Below are positions 55,242-64,000 of a stretch of DNA of 64,000 nucleotides, piece after piece. The notes under the pieces were generated by a model. The model was not told where the DNA came from and ran no database searches. It saw only the letters and a list, made by a program, of their open reading frames with translations. Origin of the DNA: Evernia prunastri (Eukaryota; Ascomycota; Lecanoromycetes; Lecanorales; Parmeliaceae); NCBI GenBank assembly GCA_003184365.1, contig NKYR01000020.1, positions 316,116 through 380,115 on the forward strand. Direction: 5' to 3'. The position numbers were made by a program, and so were the translations under genes. Numbering within the stretch: the stretch's first letter is position 1; every line of letters begins with the position of its first letter.

Positions 55242-56310
55242 TTCAATCGAGAGGGTAGAATGGACAACTCTGTAAAGGTAGTCCTTTTCAAGACGAGGAT
55301 TCGAGCGGTAAAGCAGAGGTTCGGATTCGGATGCTTGGAAGCAAGTGCTGTGACATACATTCCTGCTGCCGTTACCCTTTATTTATAGTCATGTATCTCA
55401 GCTTCCGACTTTGCAAGGTCTGAAACCGACATTGATGATGGCGATGATGTGTAATCGGACTTGAGGTCCTGACATCCGCTAAAGCCCAAGGTTGCGACTG
55501 CCAAGCTTTAGTATAGTACCTAACAATCTGGGGAGGTCATTGCTCTACCTGACATGATGGATTGTTCCTATCATCCTTGATTGTTTTCGTTTGTCATTCT
55601 TATCATAATTATGAACGTTCTTTTTAGATGGTGGGTTGCATGCATACAGCATAAAGGCGGCGCCCGAGCAATAGCGATAAGAATGGCTTGCATGTCAGCT
55701 TCGCCTCGGCAAAACTTTCGAGTATCTATTATTGATCGGCGGTCGATTTCAACTCTGCCTTACATCTCACGAACACCCACGAAAGACGTAGGGGAACTTC
55801 CCTACCGCTTACAAACATCGTTACATACTTGATACTCTATCACGCAACCGTTGGGCTGCAAAAATCCGCTACACATGAGCAGTAAAGATATTCATACTAT
55901 CCTGCTCCGCTAGCTGCAGATTTCTTTCGGCTTGACTGACCCCGCCTTCGTATCATGCTTCTTGTTGCTCTCCGAATCACGAAAAGAAACAGCCCTTCAC
56001 TGGCAGTCCAAAGAATACTTAATTTTCAACTATGGTTTTCACTAGAAATTTGATGTTAACTATTCATAAAAAGAAAATTGTCGAGCGATGCCGCTTAAAT
56101 CTTGAATTTTTATAAGACTTTATGAATCAGTCAATTCCTCATAGAATTTTATGAACTTAACATGTTCAGAATCATGGCGAGAAGGCACCCATTTTATACA
56201 TTGAAAAGATTTTTATCCGATTTAAAATTGCAAAGTTGATGATTTAAATCTATGGGGGGGGTTCTCGAGACCAAATGCCAAGAGCGCCAAATGGATTTTG
56301 AATGAATACG
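55242..56310. other. Gene-free region with AT-rich island
   Basis: About 56035-56260 is strongly AT-rich with several ttttataag / ttttatgaa-like words; a run of eight G near 56253-56260. No gene. Confidence 0.5.
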
Positions 56311-56373
56311 GTAATCGTGCAACGCACTAAGCTCGTCCCTCGCTTAGACGAGCTTAGTGCGTTGCACGATTAC
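56311..56373. repeat. Perfect 27-bp inverted repeat with 9-nt loop
   Basis: Left arm 56311-56337 begins gtaatcgtgcaacgcac; right arm 56347-56373 is its exact reverse complement, ending gtgcgttgcacgattac. The loop is cctcgctta. Transcription across it would give a 27-bp perfect RNA hairpin. It sits at the edge of an AT-rich island. Confidence 0.92.
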
Positions 56374-56836
56374 TCTTAATGCAGCCACCATGCATTCTAC
56401 ATTCTTATCACTTTTCGATATTCCCGCCCTCCACAATACAGAATACAGTGGCCGAACCCCCACATGTAGGATGGTGTCTACCCAGCCATGTAGGTGCATC
56501 ATGCCCCCCCCAGTAAAGGAAGGGTCTGGACCATTTCCCTGCTGTCCCACAGATCTCGCCAAAAGATATGCGTGAACTTCGAAAAGCAGCTGAACAGCCC
56601 AACATGTCTATGTCGCAACCTTCCCTTGTCCTTTCTTCTTTCCCCCATCCATTTAATAAGGAATAAGGAAAAGCAGTTCTAAATTCTCAAATCCCTTCTT
56701 TGCCTCCTTCCCAACAAAAAGCCCACTGAAAACGCATATTCCTTACTCCAAGTCAAAAGCATCCAGGGCGTTTCAGAAGGGGATTCTTCTACCCTCCTTC
56801 CTCCTCCTGGACCGGCTCCTAGATATCTAGGCACAA
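56374..56836. other. Promoter region of the polytopic membrane protein
   Basis: The last 170 bp are rich in CT tracts (ccttctttgcctcc, ctcctcctgg), as in fungal core promoters. No gene. Confidence 0.5.
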
Positions 56837-58765
56837 ATGCCCGACTCTCAAGATATCTATGTCACTGGCGCGTTGGCCAATGATGCGCACACCACTGCCA
56901 ACCAAAAGCTTTCAGAACGCATTGCAGTGTCTGACTGTCATGACTCCAATATCGAAAGCAGCGATGGTTTAGGTCAGCCGCAGCCCACCAGCTTATTGCA
57001 TTCATCATTAGGGATACCGGGCCGCAAGACCTTTCTCTCTACTACGGAAATTTTGGCCGTCTTGGTTACGATTCTGTGTCTCGCGGCGGCTGGCTCGGTT
57101 GTGAGTCCGAGCCTTGGTATTGCTTGGAAGCTCGGTCGGACACGTCAGCTCCAAGTTATCGGTTTCTTGCTCAGTATCATGAACCAATGCTTTAGGGTTG
57201 CCTCACCTAAGCTATTTTTGGCCATCGAGGCCACCATTGGCCCGTCAGTGTTACAGAATTACGACGCCATCCTGCGAAACTCCGCACTGATATCACATAC
57301 CAGCTGGATGTGGCGGACAACTTTGCTGCTCTTCATCGCGTTACCTCTGGGCCTCAGCGTCGCGTACAAAGACTTCCAGCAAGGTCACGCAAGTCGTAGC
57401 TCAAAAAACACTGGAAATCACTATGGTATGACGGGTCCTGCAGGAGTAGAGTACTCAGACCGGTCGATCGGTATCCCTTTGATGGTCAATGCGACACTGC
57501 CATTCATAGCGGGTACCGTCAATGACTCAACAACTCTGAATGATACGGCTATGCCAGCAATGCCAATAGCTTTTGGGTTTAATGGTCTCTTGCTTTCCGA
57601 CAAATCTGCAGCTTTTGTTGATGGGCCGATGCCGGACTACGTCTCCAAGCTCCAACAAAGCCTGGACATCGATGAAAGCTACGAGCTCTCTGCAACGGTC
57701 CACGCGACACTGACGACCTACAACGAAACGATTGAGATTTATCGGGAGGAGGACAAGTACTGGAATTACTACAATGTATCCAATATCGAATCAATCTGGT
57801 TGTACAAGAACAATTACAATTTAGGAGTATTATACAACACCCAGATAACTTTATACGACAACCAGACCATCTTTGCAAAATATGCAGCCAACCAATCATG
57901 GATTTTCGTAGGCCTTTTTCAGAACAACGCAAACCCTAACGACCTTGGAGACTTCAAGATGACCGCTATGCAGTTCTCAACACGCCGAGAACTGTGCGAT
58001 GCTCAATGGATGATCACCTTCGACTCAATAAAGATCATCAACGGCTCGTGTCACTACCCACCACTACCCAACATCAGCCAGAATATGTTCACCCGTGCCA
58101 ATCTCGCACTCGAGACGTACTACCTTCCCCCTCTTGCCGAGTTCCTCGAGCCATTTGCATTTTCGCGGAAGCAGTCGCCCTGGCTGATGCCGACATTCAC
58201 AACAGTCGTTGCGGGAATGTACTGGGCTCGTGTGACCAGCGTTGAAGGCTACCAGAGCTGGGGCATGAACAAAACCCTCTACGCCAACCCCGACCTTGCA
58301 AGTCCTCAAAGAGCAGATTTCTACTACCCCCTGAACGACACCATTGTTGCCTTCAGGCCGGCGATGAACCCAAGTTGGATCCTATACGCCATCTTGATTT
58401 GTCAACCACTGCTCACCATAGTCGCCGTGCTCGCCTGCCTGGCTATGCGTCACGCCCCTGTGGACGACGGGTTCGGGATGACCGCTGTTCTCGCCGGCGC
58501 GCGAGTGGAGACCTTACGGCTACTCGAGGGAGCATCGTTCACGGGGAAGCTCAAAGAGCCGCTCCGCATGGGTATCGTCGTGCACGACACTGGTTCAACG
58601 GGCGAGACTGAGCAGTTGCGGAATGAATACGTTTTTGGTAGCGAAGAGAGGAACCAATCTTTATCGAGGCAGGCCCGAGTGCGCAGGACCCCATCGGGTT
58701 TCGCAAAAGGGCGGGAGATGTTCCGGTCGAATCGGCCCTGGGGTACACAGTATGAGATGATATAA
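56837..58765 (+). CDS. Polytopic membrane protein, uncharacterised Pezizomycotina family
   Basis: Single exon, 642 residues, start ATGCCCGACTC at 56837. A hydrophilic N-terminus of about 65 residues is followed by hydrophobic segments TEILAVLVTILCLAAAGSVV and WRTTLLLFIALPLGLSVAYK, then a large region with many N-glycosylation sequons (NAT, NDS, NDT, NET, NVS, NQS, NGS, NIS, NKT) that must lie outside the cytosol, and a late helix PSWILYAILICQPLLTIVAV near residue 515-535. The C-terminal tail is charged (VFGSEERNQSLSRQARVRRT). The topology (short N-tail, paired helices, long glycosylated loop, one final helix, cytosolic tail) is common to an expanded family in moulds with no known function. 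Conserved FLLSIMNQCF and LSVAYKDF words fit that family. Confidence 0.72.
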   Translation: MPDSQDIYVTGALANDAHTTANQKLSERIAVSDCHDSNIESSDGLGQPQPTSLLHSSLGIPGRKTFLSTTEILAVLVTILCLAAAGSVVSPSLGIAWKLGRTRQLQVIGFLLSIMNQCFRVASPKLFLAIEATIGPSVLQNYDAILRNSALISHTSWMWRTTLLLFIALPLGLSVAYKDFQQGHASRSSKNTGNHYGMTGPAGVEYSDRSIGIPLMVNATLPFIAGTVNDSTTLNDTAMPAMPIAFGFNGLLLSDKSAAFVDGPMPDYVSKLQQSLDIDESYELSATVHATLTTYNETIEIYREEDKYWNYYNVSNIESIWLYKNNYNLGVLYNTQITLYDNQTIFAKYAANQSWIFVGLFQNNANPNDLGDFKMTAMQFSTRRELCDAQWMITFDSIKIINGSCHYPPLPNISQNMFTRANLALETYYLPPLAEFLEPFAFSRKQSPWLMPTFTTVVAGMYWARVTSVEGYQSWGMNKTLYANPDLASPQRADFYYPLNDTIVAFRPAMNPSWILYAILICQPLLTIVAVLACLAMRHAPVDDGFGMTAVLAGARVETLRLLEGASFTGKLKEPLRMGIVVHDTGSTGETEQLRNEYVFGSEERNQSLSRQARVRRTPSGFAKGREMFRSNRPWGTQYEMI

Positions 58766-59270
58766 GATGAATTTTTCTGGCGTTTTGTCTGTCCTCAGCG
58801 TTGTGTCCTCTCCGTCGTTGTGTCTCTCCGGACCAGTTTGTGGCTCTGCTTCTTACTCTGAAGATATTCTAGACGGTCTGCCTAAGGTACCTATCAGATC
58901 TGTCTTTGTATCCTACATCCTCGATCCAGCTTTCTTAGCTTGCGCGTCCTTGGCCTCTTGGTTCAGACCTTGAGGCAGCGAGAAATGCTCCGGTTGAAGG
59001 ACGAAGCACTATTTTTAATTTCCTTATCTACATTGTTCTCTCGCATGTAGTGGACTGTTTTCATTCAGATCGCTCATGCAAGCTTTCATCAAAGCCCAAG
59101 TCCCTTACAATCGAAGAGAGCCCATCATCGCTCTGCAAATCCCGGACGTCGTCGCTCTGACAGAAAAGCCAACATCTTTTGTGTATGACTGTGTCGTTGT
59201 ATCATCACCAACCCCGTTGAACAGAATGGATTTCCATCCGTCTCCTTCCAATTCCCTGCCCACCACAAAT
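58766..59270. other. Intergenic between convergent genes
   Basis: 3' flanks of the membrane-protein gene and of the secreted-protein gene. No gene supported. Confidence 0.5.
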
Positions 59271-60014
59271 CTAAACAGGCACAACCCTCAGAGTAAGCGG
59301 CACAGCGTTACAATCCGGGTACACCTCCGGTCCCAACAGCGGGACCAAATCATTATCATTAACCGCCTGACCATCAAAGGGTCCACCAATAAAAACGACC
59401 ACGCAGACATAAAACACCGTATTCGGCCCCGACACGCACTTCAGCTCCCCGGCCACAACCTCGCACACCGACTCATACACCTCGGCCACCTCGAGGATGG
59501 GATTCTGGTTGAAGAACCAGTAATTGAACGGGGGGGAACCGAACGTCCTCCCGTCCCCTCCGTACCCGGGCACGATCGTGCCGTTGGTGGCGAGATGGAA
59601 GGTGGCGGTCGCGAGGCTCCACTCCGGCGGCAGGTCGGGGGTGAAGATCATGACCTGGAGATCGCCGTGGCCGGCTCCTCGGGCGCCGCCCACGTAGAGG
59701 TATTGGCCGTCGAGGTAAGTGCCGGTCCCCGCTGCGACGAGGTAGAAATTTGATGACGTTGAGGTGGAAGCTGCAGGTGGTGATGTTGAGGTGGGAGCTG
59801 TGGTCGATGTGGAAGGAGACGAGTAGCTCGTCCCGGTCAATATTCCGGTTTCATTGGCACCACCGGTAGGATATGGAGTGAAGGAAAGGGATCCGTCCGT
59901 CCCGGCGGAGAGATAGCGGGGCTTGAGGCCCACGGGAGGGTAAGCATATGCGGTCGCGGAGGAGATGGAAAGGAGGCTTGTGAGCCAGAGAGATTGGATC
60001 AGTATCTCTACCAA
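59271..60014 (-). CDS. Secreted protein of unknown function with Ser/Thr linker
   Basis: Single exon, 247 residues. The start at 60014 opens a signal peptide (MVEILIQSLWLTSLLSISSA). A Thr/Ser/Pro linker (SSPSTSTTAPTSTSPPAAST) follows about 60 residues of mature sequence (VGLKPRYLSAGTDGSLSFTP). The C-terminal domain reads FYLVAAGTGTYLDGQYLYVG, DLQVMIFTPDLPPEWSLATA, TFHLATNGTIVPGYGG, VYESVCEVVAGELKC and VFYVCVVVFIGGPFDG, with the look of a compact beta-rich fold with few cysteines. Secreted beta-sandwich domains with this FxLxxxGT..DG.YL opening are frequent in filamentous ascomycetes and have no assigned function. Probably extracellular. Confidence 0.72.
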   Translation of the reverse strand: MVEILIQSLWLTSLLSISSATAYAYPPVGLKPRYLSAGTDGSLSFTPYPTGGANETGILTGTSYSSPSTSTTAPTSTSPPAASTSTSSNFYLVAAGTGTYLDGQYLYVGGARGAGHGDLQVMIFTPDLPPEWSLATATFHLATNGTIVPGYGGDGRTFGSPPFNYWFFNQNPILEVAEVYESVCEVVAGELKCVSGPNTVFYVCVVVFIGGPFDGQAVNDNDLVPLLGPEVYPDCNAVPLTLRVVPV

Positions 60015-61900
60015 GGTCTACCAATGGGATATGTTATGGCCTGTAAAAGTCAAGGCTGATATAAACAGAAGTCATGTTCTGAGATCTGCGCTTCTTTTTG
60101 TATTCTGGGAGATTTGCGAGGTAGAGCTGAGCAAGAAAGAATTGTAGCAAAAGCGAAAAGTAATTATGTGTTGCGAATATGAGGCCGAGAGGGAAGTATA
60201 AAGAAAGAGTTCAGAAAGAATTAAGAGGAATCCTACGAGACGCTGCATGAGAAATGTCCACTTCGGGCCGTGAAAAGGAATACTGATTATTGGCCAAGCC
60301 TTCCAGACCCTTTCTTCTTTTCTTTTTTTCTTGATTTTTTTCCCATTGGTCCAGTCACTTTTGTCACGATGACTACAGTACCTACGTCGCTGCCTGTCGA
60401 TCACAGTCTGGCAATGTGCCTGGATCCCACTTGCCATTCTGAGGGGCGGTGGGAATAATCAAAGTCGTGACAAGCAGTAATTATAGGTAATTGGGAATCA
60501 TCCCTTGCGAAAGCGGAAAAGCGAACTTGATGGTTAATGCAGATGTTAGGATCCTGCAGGCTCCAGCATGGTTGCCAGCAGCAGGTAGCCTGCAAGTATT
60601 GATATTAGCGAGATCTTGGCTGGCGTGTCTTGGATATGCATATATCTCCGGACTCGAAAATTTGCTTTTCTGGTTCTAGCCAAGTCGAGCCTGACAGCGG
60701 AGTAGGAAGGTGGCATGGGATAGAGTAGTCTGAATACAGCTAGATAGCTTGGCTTTTCTGGGATAATATTCCTCCAGCAGCCTCCATAGGATTTACATCC
60801 TCCCCACCCACCCAAGGACCTTTCCTTTCTTCTCGCGGTGCTTGACAGTTGACACCCCCTATCATCAGCACCCTAGAGATACAGCTTCAACAATGGCGTA
60901 AGCCCAAGACCCTGACGTGTCTTGGCGCCCAATATACGAGCCTCGGGGGTAAAGGCTGACTGATTGCCTAAGGGAACACAACAGGTTTTCTTCATAGACT
61001 TCTTCCGAATCCTCGCACACCTTCCTGTTACAAAACACACATTGAGGCTTTGAGGGAAAATAGCTTCAAGCTCTGCCACTCCACCTGACCCTGGCGTCAA
61101 AAAGACTCAAGTACTAGCCACCAGATTCGGATAACCGTTCACGACACGGACACCTGATCCGTCACCGGATCGATCACAGTCGAGGGTGAAATCATCCGCG
61201 ATAGTGATGTTAATGGTGACGGCATCGCATGCGTTGCCAATAACGAAGATGGTGCTGGTTGCGAAGTACGATTTTCTCCGTGAAAGGATGCCAGCCAACG
61301 CAATGGACAAAATATCTCTAGGAAGGTCTAAAAAGAGTCGTGAGAGAGAATCGTCGCCGTTGACGAACGCTCTGAACTTGATTATGGTGTTATCCACTCG
61401 ATCAACTGAATCGTGTCTGAGAAGTCGTGCTTGGCTAGCGATGTAACTCATTTAGTCATATAATTCAATGGGTAGAATTATTTCACTCTTGCACAGTAAC
61501 GTGTCTAATTGTCCCGCGCGCGCCCACACCTGCATAGATCTAGTACTCCAGGTCTATGCAAAGCTTGGGGACTTGGTAGCGCTGGCGCATCGGAACATGC
61601 CTGTTTAGGCCTCCATTTGCATATCGTCAAAGGCGTTGCTACGGCCCAACCATTATTTCTGTGTCTCGTATAGCCTCATGGTTCCCTGATTGAGCAAGAA
61701 TGAGGAAACTTAGCCCTCGATAGACATACCCCACCCCAATTCGACTTCTGCACATAGTCGCTTACGAATGCTTCCTCGCCATTTGTGACCGACCCAAGAC
61801 GTTTTCTCCGTATCACATCCTTCATGAGAAGTGAGGGACCATATTCATTTCTGCTTCAGATTACAGTCTCCACTGTAGAGCTTCCAAGCCTGTGACTTCA
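60015..61900. other. Gene-poor region, one weak candidate frame at 61107-61451
   Basis: The first 250 bp are the promoter of the secreted gene. A minus-strand frame at 61107-61451 (SIALAGILSRRKSYFATSTI, NACDAVTINITIADDFTLDC) reads moderately like protein but has no family or clear start. The remainder shows nothing supported. Confidence 0.35.
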
Positions 61901-62760
61901 TTCATTCTCACTGCCTGAAGGGTCTTTGCAGAGCATGTGGGAGGATGAGGTTCGCTCGTCGGAGATTGACCATCCTTGGCCCTTAGTGGGACCCCTTGGT
62001 GCGATAGGCGTTCAACACCAAAATGAGATGACGTTTGATGGTGGTGGGACGAACACTCTAGCCCTTTATCTTCTCCGAAGAAATGACATATGGCTCTGAG
62101 GAGTTCTGATCTGTGACAAATCATGAATGAAGTTCTGTGTCCTCGCGAATATCCCATCAATATATGCTGTTTCCCCATCTGCATCAAGCCTCCCGAGGTG
62201 CCGAGATCACAAAAAGCTCTGCAAAGATTTTCTCTGCAAGTATCTCCATAGCGGTCTATATCGATTCCAGTCTTTAGATCACGAGGTGCCGAGAACCAAC
62301 ATAGCAGAGTCGAGCATAGAATCATGGACCTGGAGGCGTAAAGTGTGCTCGTCGCGCACCCATAGCAGCATAGTCCCTGATTTGAGTAACAGAGTGCTCA
62401 TACTACGCTGATGTCCTTCGATAGCCACTTGCAATGGCGTATGCCCGATTTTACATGGTACATCGCGGGTCCGCGGCGTTTTTCAAAAAGAATCTTCGCT
62501 ACTCGGAGTTGCCGGCGACGTGGTCGCAAAGAATCTGCATGTGTCACTGTATTCAGGGCAGTGTCCCTGTCGTCGTTCTGCATACTGACGTTGGGACACT
62601 TTCCACGCTTACTAGCCTTCTCCTGTCATCATGGAGAGTCGCCAAACAGCTGGAGTCGTGCGGATCCCATATGAACAGAGCTCTTATCGAGACACAAACG
62701 TCCTGGTCATCGTGTCCCTGAAATGAGTCACCTCCCACTATGCAATATCGCCATGCTATG
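61861..62760 (-). pseudogene. Decayed ankyrin-repeat sequence
   Basis: Downstream of the intact ankyrin gene, minus-strand frames still show ankyrin words in shifting frames: DRDTALNTVTHADSLRPRRR with AKILFE, then NAADPR in the next frame, then GHTPLQVAIEGHQRSMSTLL with LKSG (about 62455-62380) in the third. Stops and frame changes separate them. This looks like the lost C-terminal part of the neighbouring gene or a dead paralogue. Confidence 0.55.
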
Positions 62761-62770
62761 CGATATTGCA
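62741..62770. repeat. 11-bp perfect inverted repeat with 8-nt loop
   Basis: tgcaatatcgc, spacer catgctat, gcgatattgca. Located between the intact ankyrin gene and the decayed ankyrin sequence. Confidence 0.75.
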
Positions 62771-62863
62771 GACCTGGAGGGCTGGAGGACTGCTATGCGA
62801 AATATGTTGTAACCATGCAACGCGAAAGCACCCTGCCAAGCGACCGGCTAACCCTCGATCCCA

Positions 62864-64000
62864 CTATGGCGAAGAGGTTCTCGAGATCCTCCTAGAGTGG
62901 CCACGCTCCAGATGTTCTCCGAGAGCGCCTATCCAACCGTGCTCTATCGCTGTACGCAAAACACTTGGGTAGTCGTCGATTTCAGCACCAAGGTTGATAA
63001 GAGCACGGACATTTTCATCGCAATTCGCGCGGCAGGCAAAGTTCAGTGGTCGCTTATGGAGTTCCCCTGCATCGATATCTGCACCTGCTTCAACGAGGAA
63101 CTCGATGACATTAGGCCGATCGAGCCAATTTGCAGCGCAATGAAGCGGCTGCCGTCCGTCTCGGTCCCAGCAATCAAGTGTAGCTCCTTTGTCAAGTAAG
63201 GCATGTATAATCTCTATTGAACCGTACTTGGCGGCCAGATGGATCGGCTGTCGTCCATCTTGGTCCAAGCAATCAACTGTAGCTCCTTTGTCAAGTAAGG
63301 CACGTAGAGTCCGTACTGAACCGTACTTGGCGGCCAGATGGATCGGCTGTCGTCCATCTTGGTCCAAGCAATCAAATGTAGCTCCTTTGTGAAGTAAGAC
63401 AAATACGGCCCCTGTTGAACCGAACTTGGCAGCCATATGGATCGGCTGTCGTCCGTCTTGGTTCAAGCAATCAAGCGCAGCTCCTTTGTCAATTAAGACA
63501 CGTAGGACCTCTATTGAGTTGAACGTGGCTGCCAAATGAATCGGTTGCTCTCTAAATCGATTTTCTGCATTAATCTGAGCGCCATAATCTAGTAGGAGCT
63601 GGACCATTGAAGCGTTCCCTTGTCGGGCTGCTACATGCAATGGCCGAGAGCTATTCGAGTTTGGTCTATGTTCTATCCAAGCTCCATGTTTCAGAAGTAT
63701 TCGTACGATGTCGATGTGCCCTGAAAGGACAGCAGCATTTAGAGCTCCGAAACGATGACTGTCCAGAGACTTTTGTAACGAAGGCACGTCAAGTCCCGTT
63801 CCCAGAAATTTACTTACTGTATCGTAGTTACCTTCCGAGCATGCGTTCAAGAAAGTCCAGCTCAGCTCTTCATTTACCGGATTCGAATACTGCCTGACCG
63901 GTCTGACCGGTCCTCTAATCAGGAGCGCTGATTGGGGATGCAAGGTCTCATCGTCATCTACATCCTCAACACTTGTTTCGGATTCGTCGGAGGGTTTCGT
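62864..64000 (-). CDS. Ankyrin-repeat protein (5' end outside window)
   Basis: The minus-strand frame is open from the right edge (64000) to a stop at 62864, at least 378 residues, with no natural start inside, so the N-terminus is missing. After an acidic segment (SVEDVDDDET) and ELSWTFLNACSEGNYDTVSK come about eight ankyrin repeats: GALNAAVLSGHIDIVRILLK, RPLHVAARQGNASMVQLLLD, QPIHLAATFNSIEVLRVLID, then units of the form DGRQPIHLAAKYGSxxxLxALLDKGATxDCLDQ, and RPLNFACRANCDENVRALIN. The units between about 63182 and 63479 repeat with an exact 99-bp period. Ankyrin arrays mediate protein-protein contacts; what lies N-terminal (a NACHT or other effector domain) cannot be seen. Decayed ankyrin sequence follows directly downstream. 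Confidence 0.85.
   Translation of the reverse strand, partial: TKPSDESETSVEDVDDDETLHPQSALLIRGPVRPVRQYSNPVNEELSWTFLNACSEGNYDTVSKFLGTGLDVPSLQKSLDSHRFGALNAAVLSGHIDIVRILLKHGAWIEHRPNSNSSRPLHVAARQGNASMVQLLLDYGAQINAENRFREQPIHLAATFNSIEVLRVLIDKGAALDCLNQDGRQPIHMAAKFGSTGAVFVLLHKGATFDCLDQDGRQPIHLAAKYGSVRTLRALLDKGATVDCLDQDGRQPIHLAAKYGSIEIIHALLDKGATLDCWDRDGRQPLHCAANWLDRPNVIEFLVEAGADIDAGELHKRPLNFACRANCDENVRALINLGAEIDDYPSVLRTAIEHGWIGALGEHLERGHSRRISRTSSP
63182..63577 (-). repeat. Tandem 99-bp coding repeats (ankyrin units)
   Basis: agctcctttgt starts recur at 63182, 63281, 63380 and 63479, exactly 99 bp apart (33 codons). The first two units are almost identical over 60 bp or more, including accgtacttggcggccagat and the following ggatcggctgtcgtccatct, which indicates recent duplication or gene conversion. 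Confidence 0.9.

Noticed and set aside
1..64000. Biosynthetic gene cluster or CRISPR array
   Set aside because: No PKS, NRPS, terpene synthase or regulator cluster, and no regularly spaced repeats with unique spacers were found.

Overview
The window looks like chromosomal DNA of a filamentous ascomycete (Pezizomycotina). Genes lie on both strands as separate units. Most carry short introns of 44-90 nt with GT...AG borders, and the families are typical of moulds: an MRP-type ABC transporter, a PhiA-like wall protein, LYC1, MIC60, MSH6, ankyrin proteins with a STAND-type N-terminus, and secreted proteins. I assembled the exon structures by hand from frame, splice signals and protein continuity, so individual borders could be off by a few bases. 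I cannot name the genus.

Layout. 0-12 kb: the 3' part of a gene with a LigD-type 3'-phosphoesterase domain, a beta-lactamase-fold protein with altered catalytic motifs, a five-exon ABCC transporter, and an HD-phosphohydrolase fused to a nucleotide-kinase-like domain. 13-16 kb: two secreted proteins flanking a stretch of apparently broken coding sequence. 16-21 kb: degenerate tandem repeats, then a STAND-N/ankyrin protein. 22-24.5 kb: two GNAT acetyltransferases, the first LYC1-like. 25-44 kb: a mostly conserved block with MIC60, a large Ser-rich membrane-anchored protein, succinate-semialdehyde dehydrogenase, a glutaminyl-cyclase-like M28 protein, a TMEM70/186-like mitochondrial protein, an AT-hook-like nuclear protein and MSH6. 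44-64 kb: an accessory-looking region with a Ser/Thr-rich secreted protein, an eight-cysteine small secreted protein, a secreted protein that lacks a visible catalytic motif, a heavily mutated epimerase pseudogene, a perfect 27-bp inverted repeat, an AT-rich island, a polytopic membrane protein, another secreted protein, and an ankyrin gene that runs off the right edge and is followed by decayed ankyrin sequence.

The genes do not form an obvious pathway cluster; there is no PKS/NRPS core, CRISPR array, rRNA or convincing tRNA. The items most worth a second look are the HD/kinase fusion with a changed P-loop, the beta-lactamase-like protein with all three catalytic motifs altered, the long perfect hairpin in an AT-rich island, the ankyrin gene with 99-bp near-identical repeats beside its own relics, and several clusters of protein-like but broken frames in nominally intergenic DNA.
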